A stretch of DNA of 64,000 nucleotides from Phoenix dactylifera (GCF_009389715.1 NC_052409.1:6003775-6067774), one strand, 5' to 3'. Shown: positions 34,901-49,301, counted from the first letter of the stretch. Notes: a model not told the origin generated them from the sequence alone. Made by a program: numbers and translations.

Positions 34901-37719
34901 AGCAGGTGCAAACCGTGTACTTGCTTGTGATCTTCATTCTGGGCAGTCCATGGGATACTTTGACATTCCGGTCGATCATGTGTATGGTCAGGTATTAAGA
35001 TTTGGTCAGTTCATTTGTATAACTAGTATTAGAGAAGCCCCTTGGTCTAACGGAAATTTAGGCCAGCTCACTTTTTAGATTTATTCAATGTGTTTGCTCA
35101 TTTCAAATATATGTTCTAATTGATTGCATTCACTGTTTTGCATGTGTTCAGCCTGTGATACTTGATTATCTGGCCAGCAAGACCATTTGTTCAGATGACT
35201 TGGTAGTGGTCTCTCCAGATGTTGGAGGTGTAGCCAGGGCACGTGCTTTTGCCAAAAAGTTATCAGATGCACCTTTAGCCATTGTGGATAAAAGGCGTCA
35301 TGGGCATAATGTTGCCGAGGTAATTATGACCAGATTATTTTGGTAGATCTTCATCTAGTAAAGAAACTTGTTTGTGACCTAAATCATTGTTTCCTTTTGT
35401 ATTTATATCTTGCATCGAATAGTTATCTTATATTGGAAATTTAGTCAAGGAGCAGAATATCAAGAAGTCTTCTTGATATTTTATGGAACTTGGATGTGTC
35501 GTTAAACCCACTTCTTTTATTTTGTATTATATATTTGAAAGCTTATATAGGTCCGTTATTTATCGTAAGTCTGAAATGCTCCAGAAGGTTAGTTTTTAAA
35601 ATTCTTGTATACTTGGTTCTATTCATGGATCAAAATTGGGTTTTGCTTTCTATAATAGTCTTTAGTGATGGCATTTCACTGATCGTGGATATTTAGTTCC
35701 ATTGTTTGATTCCCTGTATCCATCATTGCTTCCTTCCCTCCATCCATGCTCTAGACTCTTCCAAGTCTTGAGAAACCTTTATGGTTGCAACCTGGTTGCG
35801 AGCTTAAATTGTGGAATCAAGAAGCTAGGTCCCTCTATCCTTCTAGATATCATGATGGTTGCTCTTTACTCAAAGTCGTCTTGGTTAAGGACTTCATAAC
35901 ATTTAAGGGTTCACTTTTGGTGGGAACCAGTTGTAAAATGCTCTCAAGACTTATGGATCGTGTGGATAAGAATTGTTGGTAAGGTTAAGTTAGAGCTTTC
36001 TCCACTCCATGACATGTACTGCCAATTCTATTGATGTCCTTTATTTTTGAAATTATGATATTAAATTAATAGATATAAATCATCATTTCTGCAGGTGATG
36101 AATCTGATTGGTGATGTTAGAGGAAAAGTAGCTGTAATGGTTGATGACATGATAGATACTGCTGGTGAGTTGGCTCTTATTGATTAGAAAAATCGACACC
36201 ATTGCTTGTAAATACTTGGATACATATTTGGATGTTGATTGCTGTAACTTGAATGTATGGATCTCCTCATCTGTTTGACAAGATGGATTTCAGACATCCA
36301 GTTTGTCCATCCTTTTGATCCGATAACCTTTTTTTATTCATGTGCTTCCCACTATATGCAGCTGTTTGTTACTGATCAATATTCTTTACTCCTGCATGTG
36401 TTTTACGCTCAGCTTTGATTTATATGGATTGCTTTCTCCTATGTGATGAAATTTTTGTTTCAAAGTGGAAATTTTAATTGCTGCTTTGATGAACCTAGGA
36501 ACAATTGCCAAAGGTGCAGCTTTGTTGCACCAAGAAGGAGCAAGAGAAGTCTATGCTTGCAGCACACATGCTGTTTTCAGGTATCTCTTTATTCCTTGAC
36601 AACACAACTTAAGTGATTTAATTCTTGGGAGAGCAAAGTCTGCAAACCTTATATCCTTAATGAAGAATTTTATTATGGTGAAGCAAGTCTAGTGTTTATA
36701 AGTCTTTTCCGTCATGCTTAGTCATTTGCCATTTACTTCTAGTTTTGTTATCATGGTGACTTGGATATCTGACAGCATCCACGGTACTTGAGCCAAGAAA
36801 AATACTCGGATAACTTGTTGGGTTGTTCAACAGATGTGTATACTCCATAGTCACATCTTTTTAGGTTTTTAAATTTGATACCTCCCAACAGTGATGCACT
36901 AGCTGCAGACCATTCTATTTTGTAGCAGTGCACCAACCAACATATAGCAAAACATGGCAAGGATGAGGAAGAAGAGTCCAAAAATATTCCAAGTGTTACA
37001 ATTAGATGTCAGCAAATTGTCCAATTGGTTAATTGGAGAAATTACAAGCCACTTGAAGCCAAAAAAACAAATGATGGTAGCTCAGGGGTTGGGCTAGGAA
37101 CATGCAGGGAAGGGGACACATGCTGCAGCAAAACTCGCTGGAAATATGCCTCCCACCCATCCAAAGGAAATCCCCTTGAATATTGTTCAGTTTATCAGTA
37201 ACCTTCACCATAATTCATATCGTCCTTTTCTTTTTTAAAAAAACCTTTGATTTATTTATAATGCTCCAAATATTCTCAAATTTATGTCATTTTTCCCTGG
37301 ACACTGTACTGACTTAAATCAGTACAGTGATTTTTTTTTATAATGCATATATATTCTTTTTAAATCAGTGGTATCTCTTTTCATGTGATTTTACATGGGT
37401 GGTTCATTGCTTTGTCTTCATATATTGCTTCATTTCTTTGATTTGCTTGGTCATGCCCTGCATTTGGTTAAATGGTATATGCTGTGTATTATTCAGACAT
37501 CTATTTATTCACTAACCATTTCTTAATTGTTCTTGCAGCCCTCCTGCAATCGAGAGGTTGTCAAGTGGACTATTTCAAGAAGTTATAATTACTAACACTA
37601 TCCCTGTGTTGGAGCAAAAGAATTTCCCTCAGTTGACAGTTTTGTCGGTGGCTAACCTTTTAGGCGAGACCATCTGGCGTGTTTATGATGATTGCTCTGT
37701 GAGTAGCATCTTCCAGTGA
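28909..37719 (+). CDS. PRS: Ribose-phosphate pyrophosphokinase (PRPP synthetase), plastid type
   Basis: Eight exons: 28909-29043, 30178-30354, 34235-34483, 34848-34991, 35152-35319, 36095-36164, 36499-36580 and 37539-37719 (stop TGA), giving 401 residues, as in plant class I enzymes. It makes PRPP from ribose 5-phosphate and ATP for purine, pyrimidine, NAD, His and Trp synthesis. Visible motifs: [37 protein letters not shown], the [17 protein letters not shown] region, the flexible-loop [11 protein letters not shown] and the PRPP-binding [12 protein letters not shown], which is split by intron 6. The Ser/Arg-rich first 45 residues look like a plastid transit peptide. All introns are GT-AG and phases match. 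The exon 1 donor (GTTAGT at 29044) is the least certain border; it was chosen because it is in phase with exon 2. Intron 2 is 3.9 kb. A gypsy element starts about 200 bp after the stop. Confidence 0.95.
30355..34234 (+). other. Large intron 2 of the PRPP synthetase gene
   Basis: This 3.9-kb intron carries no convincing internal gene. It contains a 103-bp tandem duplication (32742-32940) and unassigned AT-rich sequence. Short open frames at 33069-33293 and 33599-33848 have no recognisable domain. Confidence 0.8.
32742..32940. repeat. 103-bp tandem duplication
   Basis: Two copies (32742-32844 and 32845-32940) each run from GGTTTTGAATAAARAGTA through a TTTTTGAAAGCAC block into a purine-rich stretch of GAAGAAAGAATAGAGAAAGA type. 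The copies differ at several bases, so the duplication is older than the one at 1395-1498. Confidence 0.8.
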
Positions 37720-37921
37720 TTGAATTACTCCGAAGGAGGGTAAAGGAGGGGGAAAGAAGAAAACACATGCTCCAAAATTTGGTTTGCCTTATTGACTGAA
37801 ATCCAGCCTACACAACTTTCAGCATGCTTGACTTTTGCACTTCCAAAACTCCCACCATTATTTTGCACCTATAGCAAGAAACAAATTTAAACTGTTTTAT
37901 TACATTTTCATGCCGAACAGC

Positions 37922-38283
37922 AAGGAAGAGGGAGAGGGAAAGAAGGAAAAAGAAAAAGAAGGAGAGGAAGGGAACTAGGCTTCACGCCTAGCTCTTGCTC
38001 TTGCTTCACACTAGGGCTAAAAGAAAGAACCAATTTTTCATTCATAGCATACCTCATACAAACGTATGGTCCAACATATATATAAGACCCAAAAATGCAA
38101 AAAAGATCCCTACAAAGAAGCTAATCTCATAAAGACTCTCGAAGATAAAAAAATACCTAAATAAGCCCAAAGGCTATCAAAATAAAACAAAATTACTCTA
38201 GCAACAACGAAACTAGCTGGACCATCCTCCTGCGGCGACTGTAGACCCGAGTGATGGGTGATCTGGTACTGGTGTCTGCATCA
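37922..38283 (-). repeat. 3' LTR of the gypsy element
   Basis: It matches 44897-45257 over its whole length, including CATACAAACGTATGGTCCAA, the TATATATAAGACCC block and GGTGATCTGGTACTGGTGTC at the plus-strand right end. Exact ends are uncertain by a few bases because no TSD is visible. Confidence 0.85.
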
Positions 38284-38376
38284 ACTCCTCTCGGGTGGAA
38301 AGAAGTTGACCTCGACGAGCGCGGCTTGGTGTGGCTCTGGTAGTACTCCAACAAGTTCGGATCAATTCGCTGGAGC

Positions 38377-39660
38377 TCATCTCGCGTAATCCAAGGGGAA
38401 TCGGGACTCTAGCCATCCTCTCCAACGAACCAAGAAGCGCCAGATGCTTTCATCACTGGTAAAAACTGTTTGATCGTCTAAAATGGCATCAACTTGCTCT
38501 TTTTGTGCTGGTGGGAGGGGCAAAGAGATCGAAGCTGGTATGGGATCAGGAATAGGGAGATCATCGGGCTCAGGAGAGGGCTCAACAAAAGAGTCATCGG
38601 GGATTGTTGGTGGGTCCTTGTAAACAACCAAATCTTCAATATCAAAAGATGGGCTAATGCCAAAATCAGATCGGACATCAATGACATAAGCATTAGTGCT
38701 TATTCGGTGTAGCACCCTGAATGGCCCAGCACTACGAGCTTGCAATTTCTTAACGGCTCCAGGTGGAACCGCTCAGGCCAAATACGGATCATAACATAAT
38801 CCCCAATTTGAAACTCCTTATTACGTCTGTGGAAATCAGCTTGCAGTTTATAGTGAGCATTATTCGCATGAATGCGCTTGTTGATTTTTTGATGCAACTC
38901 ATGAATGTAGTGTGCAAATGCATTTGCAAACTCAGAAATTCTATGAGGTGACATGGGTAAAAGATCCAGAGATTTTCTAGCTTGTAACCATGCATTACTT
39001 CAAATGGACTCATGTCGATGGACCTATTGACTGAATTATTGTATGCAAATTGAGCTATAGGAAGGATTGAATCCCAATTTCGGTTGTTTTCGCCCATAAG
39101 ACACCTCAAGAGGTTACCAAAACTTCGGTTCACTATTTCTATTTGGCCATTCGTTTGTAGATGATAAGCAGTGAAAAATTTGAGCTTGGTGCCGATCATG
39201 TGCCATAAAATTTTCTAGAAGTAACTCATGAAGCGGACTTCTTTGTCGGATACGATGGTTTTTGAACATCCATACAGTTTGAAAATCTCATCAAAGAAGA
39301 TTTTGGCCACTTTAGAGGAATTAGAAGATTTGGAACAAGGAATAAAGTGGGCTATTTTAGAAAAATGGTCCACAACCATAAGAATAAAATCGTGTTTTCG
39401 GAAAGGATGAGGGAGACCAAGCACGAAGTCCAAACTGATGTCGTGCCAAGAACGATCTGGTACAGGCAAAGGGGTGTAAAGGCCAGTGTTCTATTTTCGG
39501 TGTTTGGCTAGTTGGTAAGTTGCACATTGGCCAATGATTTTGGCAACATCCTTTTTTAGACTTGCCAGAAGAATTGACGTTCCACCTCTTCAATAGACTT
39601 GTCTCATCCAAAATGCCCTAAAAGACCACCCGCATGCACTTCCTACACTAAGAAATCTCT
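38377..39660 (-). pseudogene. Gypsy integrase and chromodomain remnant
   Basis: Read on the minus strand in pieces: 39469-39215 has WHDISLDFVLGLP and DHFSKIAHFIPC, with the first catalytic Asp region, then TIVSDKEVRF with the second. 39199-38789 has QTNGQIEIVNRSFGNLLRC, with the catalytic Glu, then QFAYNNSVNRSIDMSPFE. 38954-38700 has the GDYVMIRIWPERF (GPF/GPY-type) region. 38745-38377 ends in IWRFLVRWRGW, a chromodomain core. Several frame changes and stops separate these pieces. A chromodomain at the integrase C-terminus defines chromoviruses and directs integration to heterochromatin in intact relatives. Confidence 0.85.
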
Positions 39661-39792
39661 TATTGAGGTTCGTAGAAAGCAGAGTTTGGTTTTCCTAAAC
39701 AAATAACCATCTTGAAGATGAAAACCATCTATCAAGGGTCCTTGTCCATCAGCGAGGGCCTTGTAGAGTTCTCCAAAATCAGAGCATGACAA

Positions 39793-41750
39793 CTAGTCCT
39801 CCTTGAGTTTGTCAGAGCCTATGATATTGACAGACATGGCCGAGAGTAGGGCTACCCGACGACTCAACGCTTCAGCAGCTTTGTTTGTGGCACCTGATAT
39901 GTGCTTCAGGACAAAAATGTATTCCTGTAGGAACTCAACCCATTTGGCATGTTGGAAATTCAACTTCTTTTGAAAATTGAGGTAGCAAAGACCTTCATGA
40001 TCAGAGTAGAGGACGAATTCATTGGGTAGCAAATAATGACGCCAATACCGTAAGGCCTGGACTATGACATAGAGTTTCTTGTCATAGATAGAATACTTCT
40101 GCTTAGCCTCATGTAGTTTCTCACTAAAATATACTATGGGATGGCGTTCTTGATGTCATTAAATGCTTTAGCAGCAGCGCTGGTCCAATGGAAGTCAGCT
40201 TTCTTGAGGCAATCAGTGGTTGGTGACATAATCGTGCTGAACCCCTAAACGAAACGACGGTAGAAAGTAGCAAGCCTATGAAAATCACGAACTCTACTGA
40301 TGGTTTTGGGCTCGGGCCACTCGACTATCACTGTGACTTTCTTAGGGTCAGCTGACAAACTTCTTGAGGAAACAATGTAACCCAAGAAGTTGACATGAGA
40401 AGTGAAGAATGAACACTTTTTGAGATTGGCATACAGATTCTCATTCCTCTGGGTTGTGCATACCTATGTCAAATGGGCCAAGTGCTGCACCTTGGAGTGA
40501 CTTTAAATAAGTATATCATCAAAGTACACGACCAAAAATTTATCTATGAAAGGTCACAATACTTGAGTCATCACCCGCATAAAAGTACTGTGAGCATTTG
40601 AAAGGCCAAAAGGCATCACCAACCATTTATATAGGCCATCTTTTGTCTTGAAAGTAGTTTTCCATTCATCCCCTGAGCGAATTCGGATTTGATGGTAACC
40701 ACTTCTCAAATCAATCTTGGAGAAGATCGTGGCGCTTGCCATCATATCCAACATGTGATCAAGTCGAGGAATGGAAAAATAGTACTTGACCGTGATTCTG
40801 TTGATGGCCCGACTGTGAACGCATATTCTCGAAGAACCATCTTTCTTTGGGGTGAGGAGTGCGGGTACCGCACAAGGACTTAAACTCTCGCGAATAAACC
40901 CTCTGCGTACGAGCTCATTGACTTGTCGTTGTAGTTCAACATGCGCAAAAGGATTCATTCGGTGGTGGGGCAAGTTAGGAAGAATCACTCCCGGAACCAA
41001 ATTGATGGCATGCTGAATGTCACGTAGAGGCGGCAAATGATCCGAGAGGTCTTCAGGGAAAACTTCTTGAAATTTTCTAAGAAAAGAGAGGATGTCGGCT
41101 GATAGTTCGCTCTGACTATTAGGGTGAACTTCTTTGACAAATCGAGCAAACACTAAAGATTCGTTGAACACTTTCCGCTCAAATTCAGCGGGACGCAAGA
41201 TGTGGAGATTCTTATCCTTTGACACTTCTCTTTTCTTGTTCTTATCAAGTGCCTTAGGCCTCAAAGGTTTGAGTTTAATCTTTTTGCCCTCGAGCACAAG
41301 AGAACAAGAGTTGGATCGACCATAGATGGTGACATCAAGGTCGAACAACCAAGGTCTTTCCAAAATTAGATGTCCCACATCCATTGGAATTACGTCACAC
41401 CATATGGTGTCTTTGTAAGAAAGAATATGAATGGGCACAAGACATCTTTCTTTGATGTGAATGGAAGATGTGTCAATCCAAGAGACCTTATAAGGTTGTG
41501 GTTGGGGAACAAGAGTCAAACCTAAGTGGAAGACGATGTTGGAGGATATTGCATCAATGCAACTTCCGCTATCGATGATGACGTTACAATCTTTTTCTCC
41601 GCACTTAATATAAGTACAAAAAATTGAGGTTCTCCTGCAATCATCAGTTTCTTTGGGTTGGGCGAGGGCACACCTGACTACACTCATGGTGGACTGGATA
41701 GACTCTCTCTCTCTGAAGGTGCAAATGATATAGGTGTAGTGTGGATGCAC
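39793..41750 (-). pseudogene. Gypsy protease, reverse transcriptase and RNase H remnant
   Basis: The frame 41750-40554 (398 codons) holds the protease active site IDSGSCIDA and the reverse transcriptase fingers/palm (LLTPKKDGSSRICVHSRAIN, FSKIDLRSGYHQIRI, FKTKDGLYKWLVMPFGLSNA). It stops at TGA 40554-40556 at TQVL, where relatives have Arg (CGA), so this looks like CpG decay. The YFDD catalytic box follows in frame at 40515-40526. RNase H is visible at 40032-39793 (VLYSDHEGLCYL, ATNKAAEALSRR). Confidence 0.88.
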
Positions 41751-41879
41751 CCTAGGGTGTCAGGTCCTTCATCACATTCTTCATCAATGTTCTGAATATC
41801 ATCAAGGTTTGGTTCATAGACTTGCTCCTCCAAGTCATCTGCATCACCTCTCTCATGATTACCAATAACGAGAGATTTG

Positions 41880-42911
41880 TTAGCACATTAGGAGGCAACG
41901 CGACCAAAATCTTGGCATTTGTAGCACTGAATTCTAGAATTTGGTTTTAGAAGCTCACCAAGGACTCCTTTGCCTTTGGTGTCTTGGCTTGGGGTAGGGA
42001 TGATAGAAGAGGGATGATAGATTAGTGAAAGTGCTTCGAATGTCAGAGCGCCTCACAAACATGAACTTGGAGACCAGTTCATAGTTTTGCACGAATGTAT
42101 AAGCCTGGCCTAAAGTGGACACCTTTCGGAGGAAAAGTTTCTTTCTAAGTTCATTTTTGAGACCTCTTCGGAACCGGCTCAAGACCATCCTCTTGTCCTC
42201 AACCATATTACATCGCATCATGAATTCATCAAATTGGGCAATGTAGTCAATGGTTGATCAGTTGCCTTGTTTCAAGGTGTTCCATCGATTGAAGAGATCA
42301 TCTTGGTAGCTAAGGTGCAAGTATTTTTTTTTTGAATTTTTTTTATTTTTATCCAGTCAGTTATGGCAGGTTGATGTCTTCTAGCCAGAAGCTATTCGGT
42401 GCTTTGCCAGAAAAGCTTAACTCGGCTAATGAGTTTCATTCTAGCAAACCGAACTTTTTTTTCCAGACAAATTATACCACTTAAAAAAGAAGTGGTTCAT
42501 CTCGTGCGACCAGTCCGAAAAGACCTTTGAGTCAAGGCGACCATCAAAGGTTGGGGCTTCAACCCGAATGCCTCTCATCACATCATCATGGTCATGAGGC
42601 TCCCTGCGTTCTACATTGTGTCGATAACCCCTATCGACATTAGGAAATGGACCCGGACCCTTGTGACGAGGGTAAGGTTGAGGACGGCCTAGGAAAGGAT
42701 TAGCGTCGAAGTTGCCCTATCGAATAGATCCTTGTTGTTCTAGGGCGTCATCCTCGACCTCTGGGCCTTCCAAGTGGGAGACACTGCTTTCTTTGGATGC
42801 AATAATCTTTTAAAGAGAAATTTCAACTTAGTCTATTCGGGCATTAACTTGGGTAGACACTGAGGTCAAGTCTTGGACGGCTCTTAACAAGGCTTTCATG
42901 TTGGGATCCAT
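41880..42911 (-). pseudogene. Gypsy gag remnant with broken zinc knuckle
   Basis: A probable start at 42911 reads MDPNMKALLRAVQDLTS, followed by several stops. The retrotransposon Gag core is at 42221-41955 (EDKRMVLSRFRRGLKNELRK). At about 41880-41925 the CCHC knuckle reads CYKCQDFGRVAS, then a stop, then C. The expected His is Arg (CGC for CAC) and the following Gln is TAA. Confidence 0.75.
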
Positions 42912-44880
42912 GGCAAGTTGAGATTCTGAATGGAAGACAACACGACCACTATGAAGATGCGTGTAATGGATGTGCAAAGTTGTGCATGACCCTACATCCC
43001 AAGACAATAGTGGTTCTTAGGCAGACCTAATGCATGAAAATGATGCCTAGAAATCAATGTGTATGCTCAACATAAACTGAAAGCTACTCTCTAGCAATTG
43101 AATTCAAGCAGGGGATCCTGTAAGAAATGTAAGCAAATAACTGCAGTCAGATAATACCAGTGTCCCGTGTGTTGCAGGGTATTGCGGGGCCTCGTAGGAC
43201 TCCCAAAGATTAGGCTGCCCAATGATTAATGGCAAAGATGGGCTACTACAAGGGATTCTTAGTGCTGTGGCAGTAGTAGGGTGAGGGAAGGGTATCGCAT
43301 GTTATTTGGATATTTGTGTTGGATTCACAGTAGGATAAGCCAACCAAGTACAAAAGAGTTCATAGATGCTGAATTTTAAACATGCAGACAGATTTTCCAG
43401 AAAGGGAAGGGATCTGACCTGGGTTGGAGAAACGGAAGCCCGGAACCGAAACGATCAAGGTGGCTAAACCGGACTCAACTTGGGGGTGTAATCTGATCCA
43501 GCCTAGTGCTACCCGGTCGACTGCCAGTGCTCACGGAAGGAGTCCACGAGCCGGTTGGATCTATTAGCTGTGGCTTACTTGGAGTCGTTGTAGAAATGGT
43601 TGGAGGGGGAAGCAGGAGGGACGATGGGCCCTTGAAGATCAGCAACAACAATGGTTTTGCTGCGCTCGAGACCCACAAAAAAGAAGTCAGACAAGGACGA
43701 GCAAGGGGTCATCCAAAAACCAGGCTAAAGAGCCGGGGCAGCAGGTATTTTTGGTGCTGGCTCCGTTGACCGACAAATCTTGGGCTGATGTGGACGACGA
43801 CGACGACGACGACTACTATGTTACCATAGCCCCGCCCCAGGCTGTTTGGATATCCTCGGAGACGCAGCAAAACAAAGAAAGCTCGGCCGTAGTTGAGGCG
43901 GAAACTGACAGTGAAGATGGTCTCGATGAGGTTGATGATGATGCTGAGGAAGAGCCTGAACCTGAAGCTGAGGTTCCTGCTGACCCTTAGTGTTCGAGGT
44001 GGTGGAGCTCGGGCGGCTGCAACCCACTGCCTGACGTCGGAGATGGGGGAGACGAAGCAACAGGCGACTTGGACCATGGCAACTTTGAAGGCGTCGGGAA
44101 GAACAGGAAGAGAAAAGATGGTGAACAGGGGTGGCATGTGCATGACTTAAGGGTCACATGTGCCTTTTTTTATTTTCTTTTTTTTTTAATTCAAACCGAA
44201 TGGATTTGGGTTAACGGGCACAACCCGCTCCAGTAACCCGTTATTGGTCACCGGCTCCTTGGTGGTGGTGGTGGTGGTGGTGGGGGGGGGGGGGGGTTTG
44301 CAGACAATTACTTGTTTCCGCGGCGACGTGTCGCGTGGAACGCGGTAACTTCCGGGCGAGGAGCCGTGGGTGGCGATGAGGTAGCCGCGGCCAAAGGAAG
44401 CGAAGGAGCAGCACTGGCGGGCTATTGCGGCGAGGAGTCGAGGGTCGTGAGGGTTGGACACGGGGCGACGGAGCGCTCGGGGCCGGCGGTGCTCCTCTCC
44501 TTGGATCCGAACGAAGGACAGAACTTGAGCCCAAGCTCCGCCTCCTCCAAGCCAACGAAGGGCGGCAACAACAGGGTTTTCTTTTCCGTTTCCTCGGGAG
44601 CCACCGCAAGAACTAGGGGGCACAGGAAGCGTCGCGGATGGGCGGGCGGCTTTTCCTCCTCCCTTGCGTCTGGTCACCAGCCATCTCGGGCTGGGGGGAG
44701 AAGACTTTCCCGTTCTTTCTCGTGTGCCACGGGAAGGAGGAAAGGGATTTTGGGATTTTGCTTCTCAGCTAAGAGAGAAGAAGCCTTGGAGGAGAGGTCC
44801 AAACCCTTTTCCCCCGCATGAAGCCTAGGCCCCCACGTGAAAAGCAATGCCCACAGTAGCCCAGAAATTTTTTTTTTTAA
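42912..44880 (-). other. GC-rich leader of the gypsy element
   Basis: This 2-kb stretch lies between the primer binding site and gag. Unlike the rest of the element, 43440-44830 is strongly GC-rich. It contains a poly-G run at about 44282-44296, a (GGT)n run before it and a (GAC)n run near 43792-43813. Long open frames on both strands are a consequence of the base composition, and none shows a known domain. Long untranslated leaders are known in plant gypsy elements; a captured gene 5' end is the alternative. Confidence 0.55.
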
Positions 44881-44896
44881 CTTGGCGCTGATACCA
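44881..44896 (-). other. Primer binding site of the gypsy element
   Basis: Minus strand TGGTATCAGCGCCAAG, adjacent to the 5' LTR, matches the usual initiator tRNA-Met-type site. Confidence 0.8.
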
Positions 44897-45257
44897 AGGA
44901 AGGGAGGGGGAGAAGAAGGAAAATAAAAAGAAGTGGAGGAAGGAAACTAGGTTTCACACCTAACTCTTGCTCTTGGCTTCACACTAGGGCTAAAAAAAGA
45001 GAACCAATTTTCATTCATAGCATACCCCATACAAACGTATGGTCCAACATATATATAAGACCCAAAATGCAATAAAGACCCCTACAAAGAAGCTAATCTC
45101 ACAAAGACCCTCAAAGATAAAAAAGAAACCTAAATAAGCCCAAAGGCTATCAAAATAAAACAAAATCACTCAAACCACAACGAAACTGGCTGGACCATTC
45201 TCCTGTTGGCGATTGTAAACCCGAGTGACGGGTGATCTGGTACTGGTGTCCGTACCA
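44897..45257 (-). repeat. 5' LTR of the gypsy element
   Basis: 361 bp, paired with the 362-bp repeat at 37922-38283. The plus-strand right end is GGTACTGGTGTCCGTACCA. Confidence 0.85.
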
Positions 45258-46972
45258 CATTTGTAAGGCAACTTTTCTTAGTATAGAATAATAAATACAG
45301 TGCTTCAAAATCAGCTGTTCTGAGGGTCGCTTTCTGTTGCATTTTTTTGCTGACTGCAGGTTGGTTACGAACCCTATTCGAGCTTGGACATTGACTGATC
45401 TCGTTGAAGATGGAAAGTGTTTTGAGCAGCAGCAATTGCCTTCATCTTGTCTCCTTGAATTTCAACTGCAATATTCCTACAATATTCCTACCCGGAGTTT
45501 AGTTTCTAAAAGGTGATGGTTTCCTCTTTTAACATGCGAGCTGCATGCAGTACCAGCTCCGTGATGGGTTGCTGCCTACAATGTTAAGAACTACATGTTT
45601 GTGTTATTTTTCTTTCTCCATAGGTTTTGGTGCACATCAAATTCCAGTAAATAGTCTAAGAAAAGATTTTGTTGCTTGTTAACGTGTCCCCATGCATAGG
45701 GCAAGATTGTTGCTTGAATCTGTATGGGCTCTATAAGTTTCACTCAGACCTATGTGTTGACTATTGGCACGGTTTAGTTGGTAAGCATATATGTCAATAT
45801 GGAGTTGGGAATATATTGTAATGTTTTGTGAGGATCCCAGTGTAGTGGTTTGATACTAAAATCTATATCGAGTAATCTCCATGGTTTTGCATAGAGAATA
45901 AAATGATGAACAAAGGTTATATCCTGTTGCTTTTTTCCTTATGGGCCATTGAGTGATGAGGAAGCTGACTTTGACAGCATCTTTTGTCTATGATACAAAA
46001 ATTTAGATAAAAGGCTTGTTATTCACCATTGTACTGGATTGTCTTAATCTATAGGTAATACATGCTATGATATATGAATATCAGGAGTAACTTGGATACA
46101 CAAATCATGTCGTCAACTCTTATTGATCGCAATAATCATAGAAAAGTCAGTTTTTTTCCCTTTACCAGTGCAAATTTTGGAGATTGGATCTATTGGATAT
46201 AGTATATCTGCATGTCCTTGGATGCTAAAATGTATATTATAGATTCTTTTTTCAGCAACATGTATCTGGCTGGCTTCAATCCTTAGGTTTGTGGGCTAGC
46301 TCATAGGGGGAAATGCATTGGCTCATATCAGCTGGACTTACATTCTGTCAATGATTGCTCTATTTCTGTGTTCTTATGGCTGTGATACAGGGACTATCAG
46401 AGTGAGATTACTCAAATAAATAACATCGCTTGTACAATACCATTTGTCCTAATATTTTCTTTGCTGTGTCATGAGGTGGTTCTCTTTTTTTTTCTGCTGG
46501 AATAACCATGTGCAAGGGCCTTATCTGGTAGTGGCCTTTAGAAAATAATTCCTAATGCTGCTGAGGGATTATTAGTTGGAAATTCCTGAGAAAGGGTACG
46601 AACGGATTGCAGTCATGCCTAACTATTCATTGTTTATTCTGGGGAAGTTCCCAGCTAGTGTGCTTCTACTCTTCACGGTAATGAACTTTGCTTCATATAT
46701 GAATGCCCTTCATCTCCTCTTCTAAATTTGCAGCTTAATTTCATCCCCGCGTTCTTATACAAGTTTGTCGCGGCATCTTTGTACAATTAAAACGGCTTTG
46801 TGAGAAGCATTTTCTTCATCCTTGGACAAATGTTTCATCCGTGTGTAATGTTAAATCTCATTGTTTGTTGGTGGGGTTATCCTTGAACTGGTGGGGTTTA
46901 GTTTATTGCAATGTATCCGTCTTGATGTTCTCCGCTATCTTTTTTTTCAGTTTTCTCAGAATGGGGGAGAGA
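45258..46972. other. Intergenic DNA downstream of the PRPP synthetase gene and gypsy element
   Basis: Just after the element, AATAATAAATACAG (about 45284-45297) could be the displaced polyadenylation region of the PRPP synthetase gene. No coding sequence or repeat is otherwise supported. Confidence 0.4.
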
Positions 46973-48720
<1,748 letters not shown>

Positions 48721-49140
48721 AATGAAGGAAGGAAAACAAGTTTCTATTCCCTTCTCTTGCAAGAAATTAATAAGATCACAACCATCCATTCTTTTTCTCA
48801 AGTCTACCGGATGTGCTAAATAACATGGTAAAATTTAGGACCATGGTAGACGCATGCAGCCCAATCCCAGCCTATTTCATTGGCTCTCACGCCATTGTAT
48901 CGATAAATCCGACGATTAGAATTAAAAGGTTTAGTTGTTAGGGTTTCGAAATGGTGTTCATGTGCTATCCGACGGTCATCAAAGTTGTTGACCGTACTTC
49001 CGAATATTACGAAACGGAGGGCCCACAAGAAAGTGGAGCCCAAAAGGTGCCACGTCATCCTTAGGTTGGTTAGTTTCCCTTATCATGGGCCCCTTCGGCC
49101 TTTTATTTGGCTCGTCAACCGGCAGGGGAAGAAGCCGGAA
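48721..49140. other. Probable promoter of the VPS55-like gene
   Basis: The sequence changes from AT-rich to mixed composition, with GGGCCCAC/GGGCCCC motifs at about 49019 and 49088. Such site-II-like elements are common in promoters of broadly expressed plant genes. No TATA box stands out. Confidence 0.3.
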
Positions 49141-49301
49141 AGAACAAAGCCATTACAAAGCTCCGATGCCTCTGGCCGCTCTTCTATGGATTCAGGAATC
49201 GACCAACTAAACCCTAGATTCTTGAACGAGAGATCCCAAGACGAAGCCAATTTCTAATTCCCAAATCCCTTCCCGAGAATCCTAGCTTTTCTGCCGCTAT
49301 A
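49141..49301 (+). other. Possible 5' UTR exon of the VPS55-like gene
   Basis: A C-rich stretch with AAACCCTAG (49209-49217) ends at a good donor, TATA/GTACGTG, at 49301/49302. It lacks a usable long frame. Its splicing to the VPS55 coding exons nearly 5 kb away is inferred only from the absence of another gene between them. Confidence 0.3.

Larger units (their letters stand above)
37922..45257 (-). mobile_element. Degenerate Ty3/gypsy element (chromovirus-like)
   Basis: The ~7.3-kb minus-strand element has 5' LTR 44897-45257 and 3' LTR 37922-38283. A primer binding site, TGGTATCAGCGCCAAG on the minus strand, lies at 44881-44896. The gene order gag, protease, reverse transcriptase, RNase H, integrase, chromodomain is that of a chromovirus. 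All frames are broken by stops and frameshifts, and the LTRs differ at roughly two dozen positions, mostly C/T, so the insertion is far older than the copia element. No TSD was found. It sits about 200 bp after the PRPP synthetase stop codon, possibly within the original 3' UTR. Confidence 0.9.

Noticed and set aside
43709-44821. Long GC-rich open frames on both strands as candidate host genes
   Set aside because: They lie inside the gypsy element between primer binding site and gag, overlap each other on both strands and show no domain.
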